Assembly (NCBI RefSeq): GCF_947507565.1
Contig: NC_089186.1
Span: 682,001-746,000, forward strand
Direction: 5' to 3'
Length of the DNA stretch: 64,000 bases
DNA from: Oscarella lobularis
Lineage: Eukaryota > Porifera > Homoscleromorpha > Homosclerophorida > Oscarellidae
Position numbers and translations under genes: made by a program. The notes beneath the pieces were generated by a model. It was not told the origin of the DNA. It did no database searches and worked only from the letters and a program-made list of their open reading frames with translations. Below, piece after piece: positions 22,326 through 33,600 of the stretch. The first letter of the stretch is position 1, and every line of letters starts with the position of its first letter.

Positions 22326-22918
22326 GTGAGCGTCGTCATTCATTCGTTGACCGTCCCGTATGCAGGGGAGATGATCTTCGTTCAGAATCCGCTAAAGAAG
22401 GGAATGATGACGACTTTCAATGACCTGTACCGAAACTATGAAGTTCTAGATCAAACGGGAGTGCGAAGCAGCCACGGCGAGCTTCCTTTCGCAAATGTGG
22501 CCTGCGTTTCTCGCCAAATGACGCGTATCCAGCACGGAAAACGCCTTCAAAAGGATCTTGGTTGCTGTAAAAGACGAAGCGACTTGCATCGGACTTCATA
22601 GCGAAGCGTCGTAAGCGCATTTCTCGGCGCTCGCCGATAGCGCGATAAAAAAGCGCTTGTATGTGCGATTTTTGCGAAAAGGAGACTCTCAGCGTAAGTT
22701 TTCGCGAATTTTGGCTCGATTTCTTCATTGCGCTCTTAGATTCGAAGTTCAAGGATGTGGGCCACGCCTACCTCCATGAGACGTCACGACTCAGCTCTTG
22801 CAAATGTGGTAAGAAATTTTTTAGAAATTGGTTATTTTTTGATTGGACAACTGGGTTTATTTATCTATTGATTTGACGTAGGTCTTTCCCACTTGAAGCT
22901 TTGTGATGTCTTCATGTA
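22326..22918 (+). pseudogene. Unrecognised Cys/His-containing gene fragment
   Basis: Similar to a segment after copy D (39500-39880). Shared parts include LPFAN, ATCIGLHSEAS-like sequence in one frame around 22570-22610, and an exon near 22740-22810 reading GHAYLHETSRLSSCKCG. Plausible splice sites exist at 22694 (gtaagt), about 22739 (ttag) and 22810 (gtaaga). The last piece would end LSHLKLCDVFM at a stop near 22918. The frame differs from the 39.8-kb copy by one base in the third block, so at least one of the two is broken. A metal-binding motif is suggested by the Cys and His residues, but the family is not recognised. Confidence 0.3.
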
Positions 22919-22984
22919 GTGAGTCGAAGAGACTATTAAATACCTTGAGGAGCCCCCGTACTCACTCAGACTCTCTTGGCAGTA

Positions 22985-23948
22985 GAAAATTATTCCCCTC
23001 GAAGGAGGAAAGTATCAGATTACCGCTCTTCTTAACGATAAAATGCCGTCCGACAAGTGGAATAAAGATTCGACGCTCGACGTATATCGTGGCCAGAGAT
23101 ACGAGTGCGCTGAATCGATCGACATCATCTCGCCGTCATCATTCGTCATTCTCCAGTCTCGCTGCTCTCGCATGGATAACGTCAGCCATATCGTATGGAA
23201 AGACGGCATCAAATTAACAAAGATCGCCGGTAGCAAAGTAATCGAGTGTCTCATCACAATGAGCATAAAGAAAGGACACCATTGCATCGACGTCATCGTA
23301 CGCTGGTCGAGCAATGATGAATGTGACGTCACTGCAAAGGAATTCGTCGACGAAGTGAAGTCAATGATCGGTGCCGTGTGCGACGAACGAAGTCCGGGTG
23401 TCATTCTTAACTGGTTCTATCTGGACAGTTCTAATCTGAAAAAGTTGAACGCAGACCCGGCAATTTATTCGTCGAGGGAAGTCGATCAGAAGGTCAATGA
23501 GAGGGCTCTCAACGACAAGCTCTTCTCCGTACGACCAGACAAAGATAACGTTTGTTGCGTCCGAGACTTAGTAATCCTTGCACGTCAAATCGAGTTTCCC
23601 TCTTCAGGTATTCGCACCTTTGAAAATTCTTTTCTTGATATTCTTTCTTTAGGCCCTTTTCCCGCCGATGACGTGCCCGTGTCCGATGGGTTACTGAAGG
23701 CTTGCGCTGCCGTCGATGGAACACAACTGGACGACATCTGTTTTTATTTTGACATCAAAAAAGACGATCGTCTTGAGATTTGCCAGAGTACTACTGGCAT
23801 TGCTGCTCGTCGATTTGAAGCGCTGAGTTTGTGGAGGAAGCGAGCAGACGCACCAAAAGTAAGCCGGCTTCTTGGGTTGTATAAAAGAATGGGCGTCGCT
23901 CGGCGTGCTATTAAAGATGAATACAAACAACTGTGTCAACGTGAGTAG
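22985..23948 (+). CDS. COR C-terminal plus Death-like domain protein, short form
   Basis: Open from at least 23010 (KYQITALLNDK) to TAG at 23946-23948; the first in-frame ATG is at 23043. It matches the C-terminal half of the minus-strand ankyrin-Roc-COR gene at 42.6-47.4 kb: DVYRGQRYEC, DIISPSSFV, IKKGHHCIDVIVRWSS, VCDERSPGVILNWFYLD. The end resembles a Death-type helical domain (LLKACAAVDGTQLDDICFYF; ALSLWRKR; LLGLYKRMGVARRAIKDEY). No Roc GTPase or ankyrin part was found upstream, so it looks 5'-truncated. It may be a functional short protein or a pseudogene fragment. A 45-base stretch near 23610-23652 has intron-like borders (gtattc..ctttag) and is a multiple of three, so it may be spliced or read through. 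The intact frame argues against old decay. Confidence 0.6.
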
Positions 23949-25231
23949 ACTCTGTCTTTTTATGTTTTTGTCTTGGTGGGTGGCTGGCTAGGCAGACTGT
24001 CGTATTTTAATTAAACCCTTTGGTGTTTTTTTTGTGATGTTCTTTCTTATTGCATTGTTACTTGTTTGGAGGCATGGTAAGGCGCTGGAAGTTTCGCTAG
24101 CTTGGAGGCGTGGTCCAGCAATGAAAAAGTTTACACGTCATAGATCGTGCGCGTACGCATGCGCTCAATCATTTGCGCACATGCAGGCGTCGTCGCGTAG
24201 CTTCGTTTAGTTTCAAGGCAAGGCGAATGAAAAAAGCGTCAGCAAAACGATGAGAATTATTGACTAGAGTCGAGAGAGAGCAATTGGCTTCGAAACGAGC
24301 CAAAATTGAATCGCTCATCGCTCGCGTTCACTCGCAAACGTCGGAAAACATCGAAACAGAGTGCGCAATCGGACAACTTTTATTCGAGAACACAATCGGC
24401 GACATTTCGTCGTACGATTCCGTCGATTTGGCGTCGAGCGGAGCAGAGTTACGGCTCCACAATGCGTCCATTGTTACGGCACTCCCTGTAATCGCCTTCG
24501 ACGACGATTCGGCGACAAACGACGTCGTCTCAGCGATATGCTGGCTCGAACATCAAAATATCATCCAATTAAAAATCGACGAATCGAAAATAACATCGTT
24601 TTCGTCGACGTCTTGCTAAATCGAAAAGAATTGAATTTGAAGCGAAGAGATATTCACGAAAAATTCCAACTCGTCATTTTTTATTTTATGCCCGATCTGA
24701 CGTCAAATTGTAAGTAAATTCAATCAAAAAATCGTAGTGAAAAATTTTCTTAGTTTACGAATCGCCACATTTGGTGGCCCCGGACGACGTGGATGGATTA
24801 TACGAAATAGTCCTATCCAATCGCGTAAAATTCCCAATGACGCTCTAGTCCCCACGGAATTGATACCAACGTTGAGATCATATCAAAAAACAAACGTTGG
24901 AATGGATGCGAGAGAGAGAAGAAAAAGAATCAAAAAGTAGCTAAGAAACACTTATATACTAGAGAATGATGGCCCGGTGTTCACCGTGTTGCCATCATGC
25001 AGAGCCTCCCACCGCTTACCGTACGAGAGTGCAGACCATAGTGTGACGTCATATTTTTTTATGTTGTCACATATTCACGTGGTCCTTACAGCCGTTAGCT
25101 ACTACAGCTCACTCCTACGTACATACTGTAAATACTTGCATGATTGCAATGTTTTCCTAATTAGGCGCTTTTCTGACGTAGTGTATTTGATAATGTCCTC
25201 TGTATTCTGTATTTGAGGGGGACCTATGCAT

Positions 25232-25264
25232 GTGTACGGGTCACATTTCCTGTTACCCGTACAC
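25232..25264. repeat. Perfect 10-bp inverted repeat
   Basis: Arms GTGTACGGGT (25232-25241) and ACCCGTACAC (25255-25264) flank a 13-base loop. It lies in the sequence that interrupts the SHPRH fragment. It may be part of a small mobile element. Confidence 0.6.
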
Positions 25265-25550
25265 GCGTACATACCCACGCACATACGGCATGAGTGGATA
25301 CTTTTGATTGTGACGTCAGAGCGTGACAATCAAAACTGTCGTTTCGGTTTCTCAGGGCATTTATAACACGGAAAATAGCACAGATCAATTGGAAATAAGG
25401 GTTTCTAAGCATTTTTTCCGTTTATGAAAGAAAAAACGCTTTATTCGCGTCGTAAATCGCCTTTTTTGGGGCACAGTTTTGAGCCCTTTGTCGCGCATGC
25501 GCTGTACGAAAAAACGGGCTTTTAAGTTACGTCACAATACCGAGCGTGAC

Positions 25551-25588
25551 GAACAGACATACATACATACAGACAGACAGACAGACAC
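25551..25588. repeat. ACAT/ACAG microsatellite
   Basis: Tandem tetranucleotides acat followed by acag/agac units lie within the presumed insertion in the SHPRH fragment. Confidence 0.85.
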
Positions 25589-26384
25589 TTCCGGCCCTAA
25601 GATCACGTTTGAGAGAGCCTCCCTCCGCCGTTATACGGGCTCCACCCGTACAACTCTGGTGGTCGGCTCCATTAATAGTCTCCTTTACTCTATATCAGGT
25701 CTGCTTCCGTCTTGGACTGAAAGACAGTTCCATACTCTACTTCGACACAATAACTGAAATGTAAGTAAATATTTAATTAGTATCGTTTTATTAATTTTTC
25801 CTTAGTTTTTCAAATGATCAAAGTTAATCGCCTTTTGAAATATTTCCACCTGGTGGTATCCTAGCTGATGAAATGGGTCTCGGAAAAACAGTTGAAATTC
25901 TTTCCCTCATTCTCTCCAATTCCTGTACCCGTATATCCGCTTCCGCTCAACGTCCGGTTCTCCCTAGCGACGAACAGTGCAACTGGGAGGATAATCACCA
26001 CGTGATTAATTGTGTATGTGGGGCGTCGACGTGCGAGGGTTGTCCCCTTCAAAATTGGATACAATGCCTCTGCTGTCATCAATGGCATCATTTTCGCTGC
26101 GTCAAATGGGCGCTTTGGAAAAATGAATTCGTTTGTCCGAGATGCTGGACCATAGATAAAAGAGAAAGGGATCGGCAACTCCGACTTTCACGTGACCTTT
26201 TCTATGTATTGTGCTTCGTCCATGTGTCCCGCTTGAGTCCCGTATACTAGCACGGTAAGGTTTGCACTAGGCGATATTCAAAAATTTATTTCTTTTGAAC
26301 GTCAATGCGATCGTTCCATAGAACGAAGCATTTGAGACGATTTTTGTAACAAGCGAGCCGAAAGGACCTCACTGCGAAGGCGTC

Positions 26385-26422
26385 AACCTCGCCCCCGTTT
26401 GCCCCGTTTGGGGGGCGAGGTT
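26385..26422. repeat. GC-rich palindrome at the copy C breakpoint
   Basis: Arms aacctcgccccc and gggggcgaggtt are exact reverse complements separated by a short loop (gtttgccccgtttg). It sits immediately before copy C homology begins (about 26424). It stands out in AT-rich surroundings and could be related to the rearrangement (inference). Confidence 0.65.
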
Positions 26423-26423
26423 C

Positions 26424-28722
26424 AGTTGGCCTACTAAATCTCTATGTACAAAATCGTTCTCACCTAAGAAGACCATCGCTATATGGCATTCATTAGCTTG
26501 CTTATTACGTGTTCCCCAAGCAACGTTAGTTTTGGCGCTATCACTCAATGTCACTGTCATTATTGTTGACGATGTAGATTCTAAACAATTTACAGTAGGG
26601 TGCTGTTAGCCTCTAGCTGAAGACATCTCCTGTATATCTCACTCGCACTCTCATACTCACTCACACAATTAGCATTACTTAGTATACTGGGTTTTAGTGG
26701 GGAGAGTTCACTCCTGCATCGCTATACCGTTCTACTTTAGTTTATCTCTAGCCCTCCGGTTCAGGAAAAGATGAAGTTCTACTGATACGGCGAGAGAGGT
26801 GAAATGAAAAGGCGGCAATACATGTACAAGGTTCCCTTGTTTCTAATGAAGACGTTTCTTCTCGCCTTCTTTTTCGTTTTCTTGCTTCCCTGTCGCCAAT
26901 GCAACCTGAAAAGTCTCTCCAGAAAATGGATGACAACCGTAGAGCCGTGCATTGCTTACGTCGCCAACGCCGTCACTTATCTCCTCTTCGTCGTTCTTCT
27001 CATCGCCAACGCGTCTCTCAAGTCGAACACCGTTGCCATAGCAACGTCTCTAAGCGTTCTCGATTGGATCGTCTTTGTCTTCGTTGTCGCTCTCCTTTTC
27101 CAAGGAATCTATCAAGCGTACGGTCACGGAAGGGATTTGATGAACTATAGAACAAATTTAGGCTATGTCGTCGACTGGTTTCTCGTCTTCGCTTTTATCA
27201 CCTACTACGTTCTTCTATTCGTCGGCTACCATGCTATCGACGATGGTTTCGAAGTGATTCGCGCTTCGTTTCACGTTCTCGGCTTCGCCTCTCTCATCAG
27301 CATCGTACGATTTTTATCCTATCTACAAGATCATTCTGTCCTTGGACCAATAGAGCTGTCCTTCGTCGGCATTTTGTACGACGTCGTACTCTTTCACATT
27401 ATATTGGGCACGTTCTTGATTGGCTTTTCCGTCTGCATAACGAGCGTCTATTCGGCTCCGGTGAAAAGTCTGGGTGCGTCGGCGAACGCGACCGTACACG
27501 ATGAAGTGTCAGGGTAAGAATCAAAAAGTTAGAATTTACTATAGATCCTTTCACCTTGTGTATGTTTATCTCCGTGTTTAGAATGATGTCTTCTATAAAG
27601 ACCCTGTTCTGGTCTCTCTTTGGAGAATTTGACCTGTCGAGCTTTGAAGCCGAGCCACTGGAGGAAGCCGTTGGTATGACCATTCTCGCTCTGTGGTTGG
27701 TGCTTGCCGTCATCGTCCTGCTCAATATGTCGATTGCTTTGATTAGCAACGGCTTTCAAAGGGTCCAGGTATACATATATTGAAATGTTAGTCAACACCT
27801 CAGTTGTAGCTTTCATGCAGGATAATGCTGATATTGAGTGGAAGTTCGCTCGTGCCGTCATCGTTCGTGACATCTGGAAATCTCCACCGATTCCTATTCC
27901 AATCAATATTTTTCATTTCGTTGCATTGATTGCCTCGCACGTGTGCTGCACTTCGTCTAAAGTAATGGCTTGTGTTGTAGACGGAGGGCTTGCAAGATTG
28001 ACGTATTTCATGTCAATCTTTTCTTTAGCGTTCTTCTGACGTTGCGAAATGCATGTACGATGATATCGCCAATCACGAAGGCATTCGAGAGAAGTTTCGA
28101 GAGAAAATAGAGAAAGCCGAAGACAAAGGAGTTCTAAGAAAAGATCTTAAAAAACTGAGGAAGCACTTGGACAAACAAATTAGTACGCTAAAAGTAAGTT
28201 AAGTTATAATGCAGTAATCAGTGCATGTTTGCAGTGTATAATTCCTTCGTGCAATTTTGCTGTCTATAGGCAGAAGGTTTGGGATCGAAGCCAAATACAA
28301 GTCCTGTCGAGAGTTGGTCAGAGGATTCTGACAACAACGGCTCTTCTCAATATCCCGTGCAGCCTGCTCAATTTCAAGAGGAAGTCGTCGCGGCGAAAAG
28401 AGGATCGAGACCGCGTTCTGAGCTAAGGGCAGATGATGAGGATAATGATGAGGAAGAGATGTTGCGATGTGGACTGAAGTCTCGAAGTCATGCTAGCGTA
28501 ACGACGACTCAAGTGGGGGAAGACGCCGCTCGAGAGTTTTTGGAGGGATTGCGGCAACTCCGGGAGAGCTTTCAGAAGAGCTTTCAAGAGCATCAGTCGC
28601 AGATTCAAGAAAGCCTTCGAAATCTTCAGTCGGAGTTTCAGGAAAGCATTCGAAATCTTCAGTTGGAGTTTCCCGAACGGCAAGCCAAGGTTGCAGGTTC
28701 GACTTCTCTGAATTCAGAATAG
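26424..28722 (+). pseudogene. TRPC channel half only, copy C
   Basis: Homology to copy B starts inside intron 5 (about B 19824) and runs to the C-terminal stop at 28720-28722. The ankyrin exons are missing. The first channel exon reads MKFY then TGA (26783-26785), where other copies have TGG (Trp). From 26804 on, the frame is open through the transmembrane segments, pore (LFWSLFGEFD), TRP box (DNADIEWKFAR) and coiled coil. S6 has one unusual change, NMSIAL for NMLIAL. Translation could only restart at an internal Met such as 26804. It is most likely a pseudogene, though a short channel-only protein is possible. Confidence 0.75.
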
Positions 28723-28890
28723 GGTTTTTCCTTCCAATCCTATGCCCCAAAGCGTTTTCTTTTAGACTTTCAGTTTTTATTGATTTAGTCATAGGCCCTT
28801 AGTCTGTGAAAAATGCATTCGTTACACGACTGTAGGCTAGCACCATATAAGAATGGAGGTATACAGCGTTACTCTCCTTACTCCCAGTTT

Positions 28891-29226
28891 GGCACTTCTT
28901 CGATCGATTCAAGACGGTGGAGTCACGTTTTCTCATTTACTGTAGTTTAGATTAAATTAATTCGTTTGCTTGCTTGCTTACTGCGACGTAATAAGATTGT
29001 GGCGGCTAACGGACGAACGTTCCCTGTTGGGACCATAGATGTAAGAAAAGGGCTCCGATGAATACGATCGGTGTAACCCAAAGAGAATGGTAAAGGGTAA
29101 ACTGCAAGGAGAAAGTCATTTGAGTCTTGTGGAGGCGCCGTGGCGACAGCGTCATGTCTTGCCAGTTCATAAGTAAACTTTTGCATGTGTTAGAAGTGTT
29201 TAAGCAGAACGTTATATATCTCTTTG
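28891..29226 (+). pseudogene. Scrambled HSPA12 and kinase scraps at the C/D junction
   Basis: Three patches are joined. 28891-29032 matches HSPA12 exon 1 end, intron 1 and exon 2 start (acttcttcgatcgattcaag; gtggcggctaacggacgaac). After a short filler, 29048-29226 matches the kinase C-terminal tail (gatgaatacgatcggtgtaa) and its 3' flank. It then switches at about 29227 to the antisense GH116 segment of copy D. The kinase scrap resembles copy B in its flank (gttagaagtg). It is non-functional debris of unequal exchange or deletion. Confidence 0.75.
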
Positions 29227-30409
29227 TTGAATAAGGAAAGACGCTGTAGCTTAATGGTCTACTGACTTTCCACAATAGGAAATTTGGCGGTAATTTCAAC
29301 TGTTTCAATTCCAGGTAGAGCCGCGAGTAAATCCTTTGAAGCGTGAGGAATACCTAGATGCTGACGTTTGAGCATCGATTCAAAAGCACTGACGTGAGAG
29401 CACATACCATGATCAGTGACATAGGCCGCTGGCTTGAATCCCGTCTTATTATAGAGAGCCGGAGACATGAGAACTGCCGCCGAAGATGACGTTCCACTTC
29501 CGACTCTAATAAAAGAAATAAAATTACATACAGAATATAAATGAAATTCAGTGTCACAATATTACCGAACAGCAAAAAACGAATCCGGAACGTGACCGTC
29601 GTGATTGACGACGTTGCACACTTGCCATTGACGGAGTCCTCCGTCGCCAGCGACAGCTATACACCCGCCTACCGCAAAACAACTCCTTTATCTAAAGTGA
29701 CTAAATACTACGGTATACATCTTTTAGTCTATACCCAAAGCGCCCAGTGGAAAGGTTGCTGCCATCAGAGCGTCACCGGAATATTTGTACTGATCGGCCG
29801 TTGGATTGACGCTGTCAATAAGATGAGATGCTAAGAGAAACACGGACTGGCGTTGTGCCTACACTTTTGGAGGTGGAGTCTCGTCGTCAAGATCGATCTT
29901 TGGAGCCGGACAGCAAGTCGATCGAGGATCTCCACAGCAAGAGGACCTAATAAAAAGGCTTAGTTCGCTGTCACGTACGAGCTTGTGCACTTGCCTTGCG
30001 ATCGACCTCGTGTCCTGAAAGACAAAAAGAGGAGAAGCCTTACGACTAAGCAAGGCAATTTCTACGCGATTTCACCTTCAGACGAGCTTCTAAGTGCATC
30101 ATAAGAGCTCCCATTTGCTCTTCGCCGCTCACGCGAAGCGCTTCTCGCCATTCCGAGTCACTGTTGATCTGTTACCGATCACCCGTTATTAAGCCCGGAT
30201 CACCAGGGACCGAAAGCTCTTACCGTTACATCGTCAATGTAGTAAAATGCAAAAGAATCTTCCCTTTGCAGGTGCAGGATTTGAATGAGCTGTCGTTTCA
30301 CCGATTCGACGAGCAGATTCCACCCAATAGAAACGTCATGAAACTGCAAGCTGAAATCGCACTTTTTGCCCGAAGCACTTCGGCTGCGAACAAGCAACTG
30401 CAGACGCAT
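29227..30409 (-). pseudogene. 5' half of PB1-GH116, copy D, truncated
   Basis: Mirrors 4702-5893 of copy A. ATG at 30409-30407 opens [15 protein letters not shown] with the PB1 domain, though an in-frame 12-base deletion removes EGDA from the acidic loop (YYIDDVTV instead of [12 protein letters not shown]). The exons for MGALMMHLEARLK, the Cys-rich linker, [16 protein letters not shown] and the start of the GH116 N-domain follow. Homology ends at 29227 inside the N-domain. None of the catalytic exons (HVWNYE, NTYD) is present. It cannot make a working enzyme but may keep promoter activity for the divergent gene. Confidence 0.8.
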
Positions 30410-30689
30410 CTCAACTTGAGTAAACTCGTGACGACGTTAGACGCGCTCGTGACAGCACCAGATACGGCTCTGGACAGCACGTGCCGAGGTGACGTCAGGA
30501 AGCACGCGTTCATACAATCTAACCCTTCTCCTATATCTATGATACAATTGTAGGCAAAAAAATTGAGAGAAGATTTTCTATGCAAGTGCGCATAAAATTA
30601 GAGATGCCAGTATTTCAATTCAGACACAAAACGATTGGCCCAGTCCTCCAAATACATACCGTGCAGTATCCCGGATTCAGGGGGAGAGC
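30410..30689. promoter_or_regulatory. Bidirectional promoter region, copy D
   Basis: A 280-bp gap between divergent ATGs, closely matching 5894-6179. Conserved blocks include ccggattcagggggagagca just before the HSPA12-kinase ATG. Function is inferred from geometry and conservation. Confidence 0.4.
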
Positions 30690-33600
30690 ATGCAGTCTAT
30701 TTCTGCGACGAGTGCGTTGACAGCGACGGCTGAAAGGCGGAACCGTTCTCATGCTCGTGACGTTTCCGGCGAAGGTCGCGAATTAGATCCCGAATGTCAT
30801 CGTTCGTCGATCAACCGGAATGAACACATCGTCGTCGCTATAGACGTCGGAACGGCGTTCAGCGGCTACGCAATGTCATCATCGCGCGACAAATTCACAA
30901 TCTACGCAATGCGCGCCGACGACCCGTTCGAGGAGGGCCGTCTCATAGTCAAAGAGACGAAAATCCCCACCGTTCTTCTGCTCCGACCCGACGGAACGTT
31001 TCATTCGTTCGGGCAAGATGCGCTGACGCATTACAGCTCGCGTTTGGACGAAGACGAGCAGAAGTCGTGGCACTTCTTCGAGCGATTCAAGACGAATATA
31101 TCTAAACTGGTGGAGTCACGTTTTCTCAATTACTGTAGATTAGATTAAATTAATTCGCTTGCTTTCTTGCTTGCTTACTAGTAGGATTTTTTGCGACGGA
31201 CTAAGACTGTGGCGGCTAACGGACGAACGTTCCCTGTTGGCACTGTCTTCGCTCACGTTTTTCGCTACTTTCGCGACAAGGCCATTGAAGAGTGCAAATT
31301 GTTTTCAAAGACCGACTTGACGCAGGACGACGTGAAATGGGTTATCACAGTACCCGCTATGTTGAGCGACGTCGGCAGGCAAATGATGAGAGAAGCCGCA
31401 TACGAGGTAAGCGCATCAAAGTCAAAGTCAATTACTTTAATTAATTACTTTTCATCATACTCATTAGGCAGGTCTTGCTTCCGACAACGTCCAAATTGCT
31501 TTGGAACCGGAATCTGCATCGCTCTACTGCGAATCACTCCAGTATCATAAGCACGCCGATAAAGCCGATCGAAATGTGAGCAGCGTTTTTCAAATTGGCA
31601 AACGCTACTTACTCGCCGATCTCGGTGGCGAGACGACCAACGCAGCCGTTTACGAAGTCTTCGGTTGTGGACTGATGAAAGAGTTGTATTGCTCTGTAGG
31701 TGGCGCGTGGGGCGGCACGTACGTCAACAAGAACTTCGTCAAACTTCTCGAGCAGATATTTGGTAAAGACGTCATTGACGGGTATCGAGCGAACTATCCT
31801 GGCGATTGGGTAGACTTCATATCGGTGAAGTTCGAGACGGGAAAAGGCATGGCGGCGCCAGGGACGACGACCTTCGTCGATGTTCCCTTCTCTTTTCTCA
31901 TGTTTCTTCGCAAAACGAAGAAGATGAGTCTTCAGGATTGCGTCGTTGCATTTGGCGAAGATAATGTAAAGTTAAGTCACGGCCGACTAGCATTGAAGGA
32001 TCCGGAAGTAGCGAAATTATTTGATCCTGTATCGACTAGCATAGCCGATCATCTGAAGAGTATCTTTGCCATGTTTGATTCAATTGACTGTCTCATTCTC
32101 GTCGGCGGCTTTGCTGAGTGTCGTCTGCTTCAATTGCATCTTCGACGCGAGTTTGAAGAAGCAGGCGGCGTTCATGTTATTGTTCCTCGGCAGTGTTCAC
32201 TTGCCGTAGCAAAGGGTGCCGTTCTGTTGGGTCATCGTCGAATTTTGGCTGGAGTTCCGACGGTCGCTCTCTCCAAAAGCAGTCTCAAGAAGGATTTCGC
32301 GGTATGTCTGTAATGCTAGCAGCCTTGCCGCGCACTCGCCCGCAAAAATCGCAAAAATCATTATTTATTTATGCAGAAACCGATAAAATTGATTTCTATT
32401 TTTAATGGGAATAATTTATAATAGGATCTGAGTCACCGTTTAGAAGAAACGGCTCTTGCTTTGGCTCAGAAAAAGCAAGAATTAGAGGCAGTGCTAATCG
32501 ATGTTCAAGCAAAAAACGAAGAGATTAAGAGTCAAGCTCAAGCGATGGGTGAGACGTTTCGACCCTTACAAACATGTGTTATAGTGATAGATGCATTTCA
32601 CCGCAGCCATATACAAACAAAGGTTGACTGCTTCAGAAATGGATCGGGGTAATAATCTTTGATTATTTCTCTCCTGCGTAACCTTAATTGTCTAACCCTA
32701 AGTGCAATTGAAGGCCGCGGGTGAAGCCAAAGACGTACAAATGGCAAACGCGCGAATTGAACACGGTATGTTCTATTGACATTAATTTCGTTTATTTGAT
32801 CGCGATTTTTAGAAAAATTGATTTCTGACTTGAGAGATATTACTGAAGAGAAAGAAGAGAAAGAGAAGCAGCTGAAAGTAGCAAGAGAACAAAACGATCT
32901 CTTGCAAATTCCCATTGCAGAAGTAACAATGACGGAAATTAAACTTGGAGGAGGTGCTTTCGGAGGTGACGTATAGCCGAATTCAAACCAAATTAATAAT
33001 GAAATTTATTTTGTTTCATTTAGAAGTAAAAGTGGGCTATTGGCGTGGCTGTCCCGTGGCTGTAAAGATGTTCTATGCGTGCCTGGAATCCGATTACTAC
33101 CTTCGTCTTTTTCAACAAGAGATCTCCGTCTGCACTCGAGCTCGCCATCCCAACATCGTCTCCTTATGCGGCGTAACGACGGAAAACAACGTTCCTCTTC
33201 GAATAATCACCGAACTTCTCGAAGGCTCGCTTTCTGACGTCATCAGGGCCGCTCATCGTTCGGGACTGCCTCTCACTTTGCGAGAGCAGATTGATCTGGC
33301 GTTGGGGATAACGGCCGGTATCACTTATCTCCATCTACTCGGTCCAAACGGAGTTTTGCACGGCGACATTCGCTCCTCAAATGTCGTCGTGACGGCGCTT
33401 ATGGAGCCCAAGATATGTGATTTGGGCGCGGCTCGCTTTGTCGAAGTGTCTCTCTCAGCCGGAGTATTGAGTCCAGAGTACTTAGCTCCAGAACGAGCAA
33501 GGAGTGGGATTCCTAATACGAAGATGGCCGATGTGTACAGCCTCGGCGTCACTCTCGTTGAGCTGATGATGGGCGAGCAACCGGTATCTAGTGATCGACT

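Larger units (their letters stand above)
24230..26250 (+). pseudogene. SHPRH-like SNF2 helicase / PHD fragment, disrupted
   Basis: Two separated blocks fit SHPRH, a SNF2-type ATPase and ubiquitin ligase of DNA damage tolerance. The first (24260-24940) ends with LIPTLRSYQ followed, one base out of frame, by KQTLEWMRERE. A stop also interrupts after KFPMTL near 24846. The second (about 25838-26250) has the Walker A segment GGILADEMGLGKTVE and then a PHD-type cluster (CVCGAST, CEGCPL, CLCCHQWHHFRC, CPRCW). This order, PHD after motif I, is as in SHPRH. Motifs II-VI and the RING are absent. Between the blocks, 24950-25790 looks like inserted non-coding sequence with a hairpin and a microsatellite. 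The right end is cut where copy C begins. I judge this a broken fragment. Confidence 0.6.

Noticed and set aside
26385-26422. Rho-independent terminator
   Set aside because: The hairpin lacks a following T-run in gene orientation and the genome is eukaryotic.
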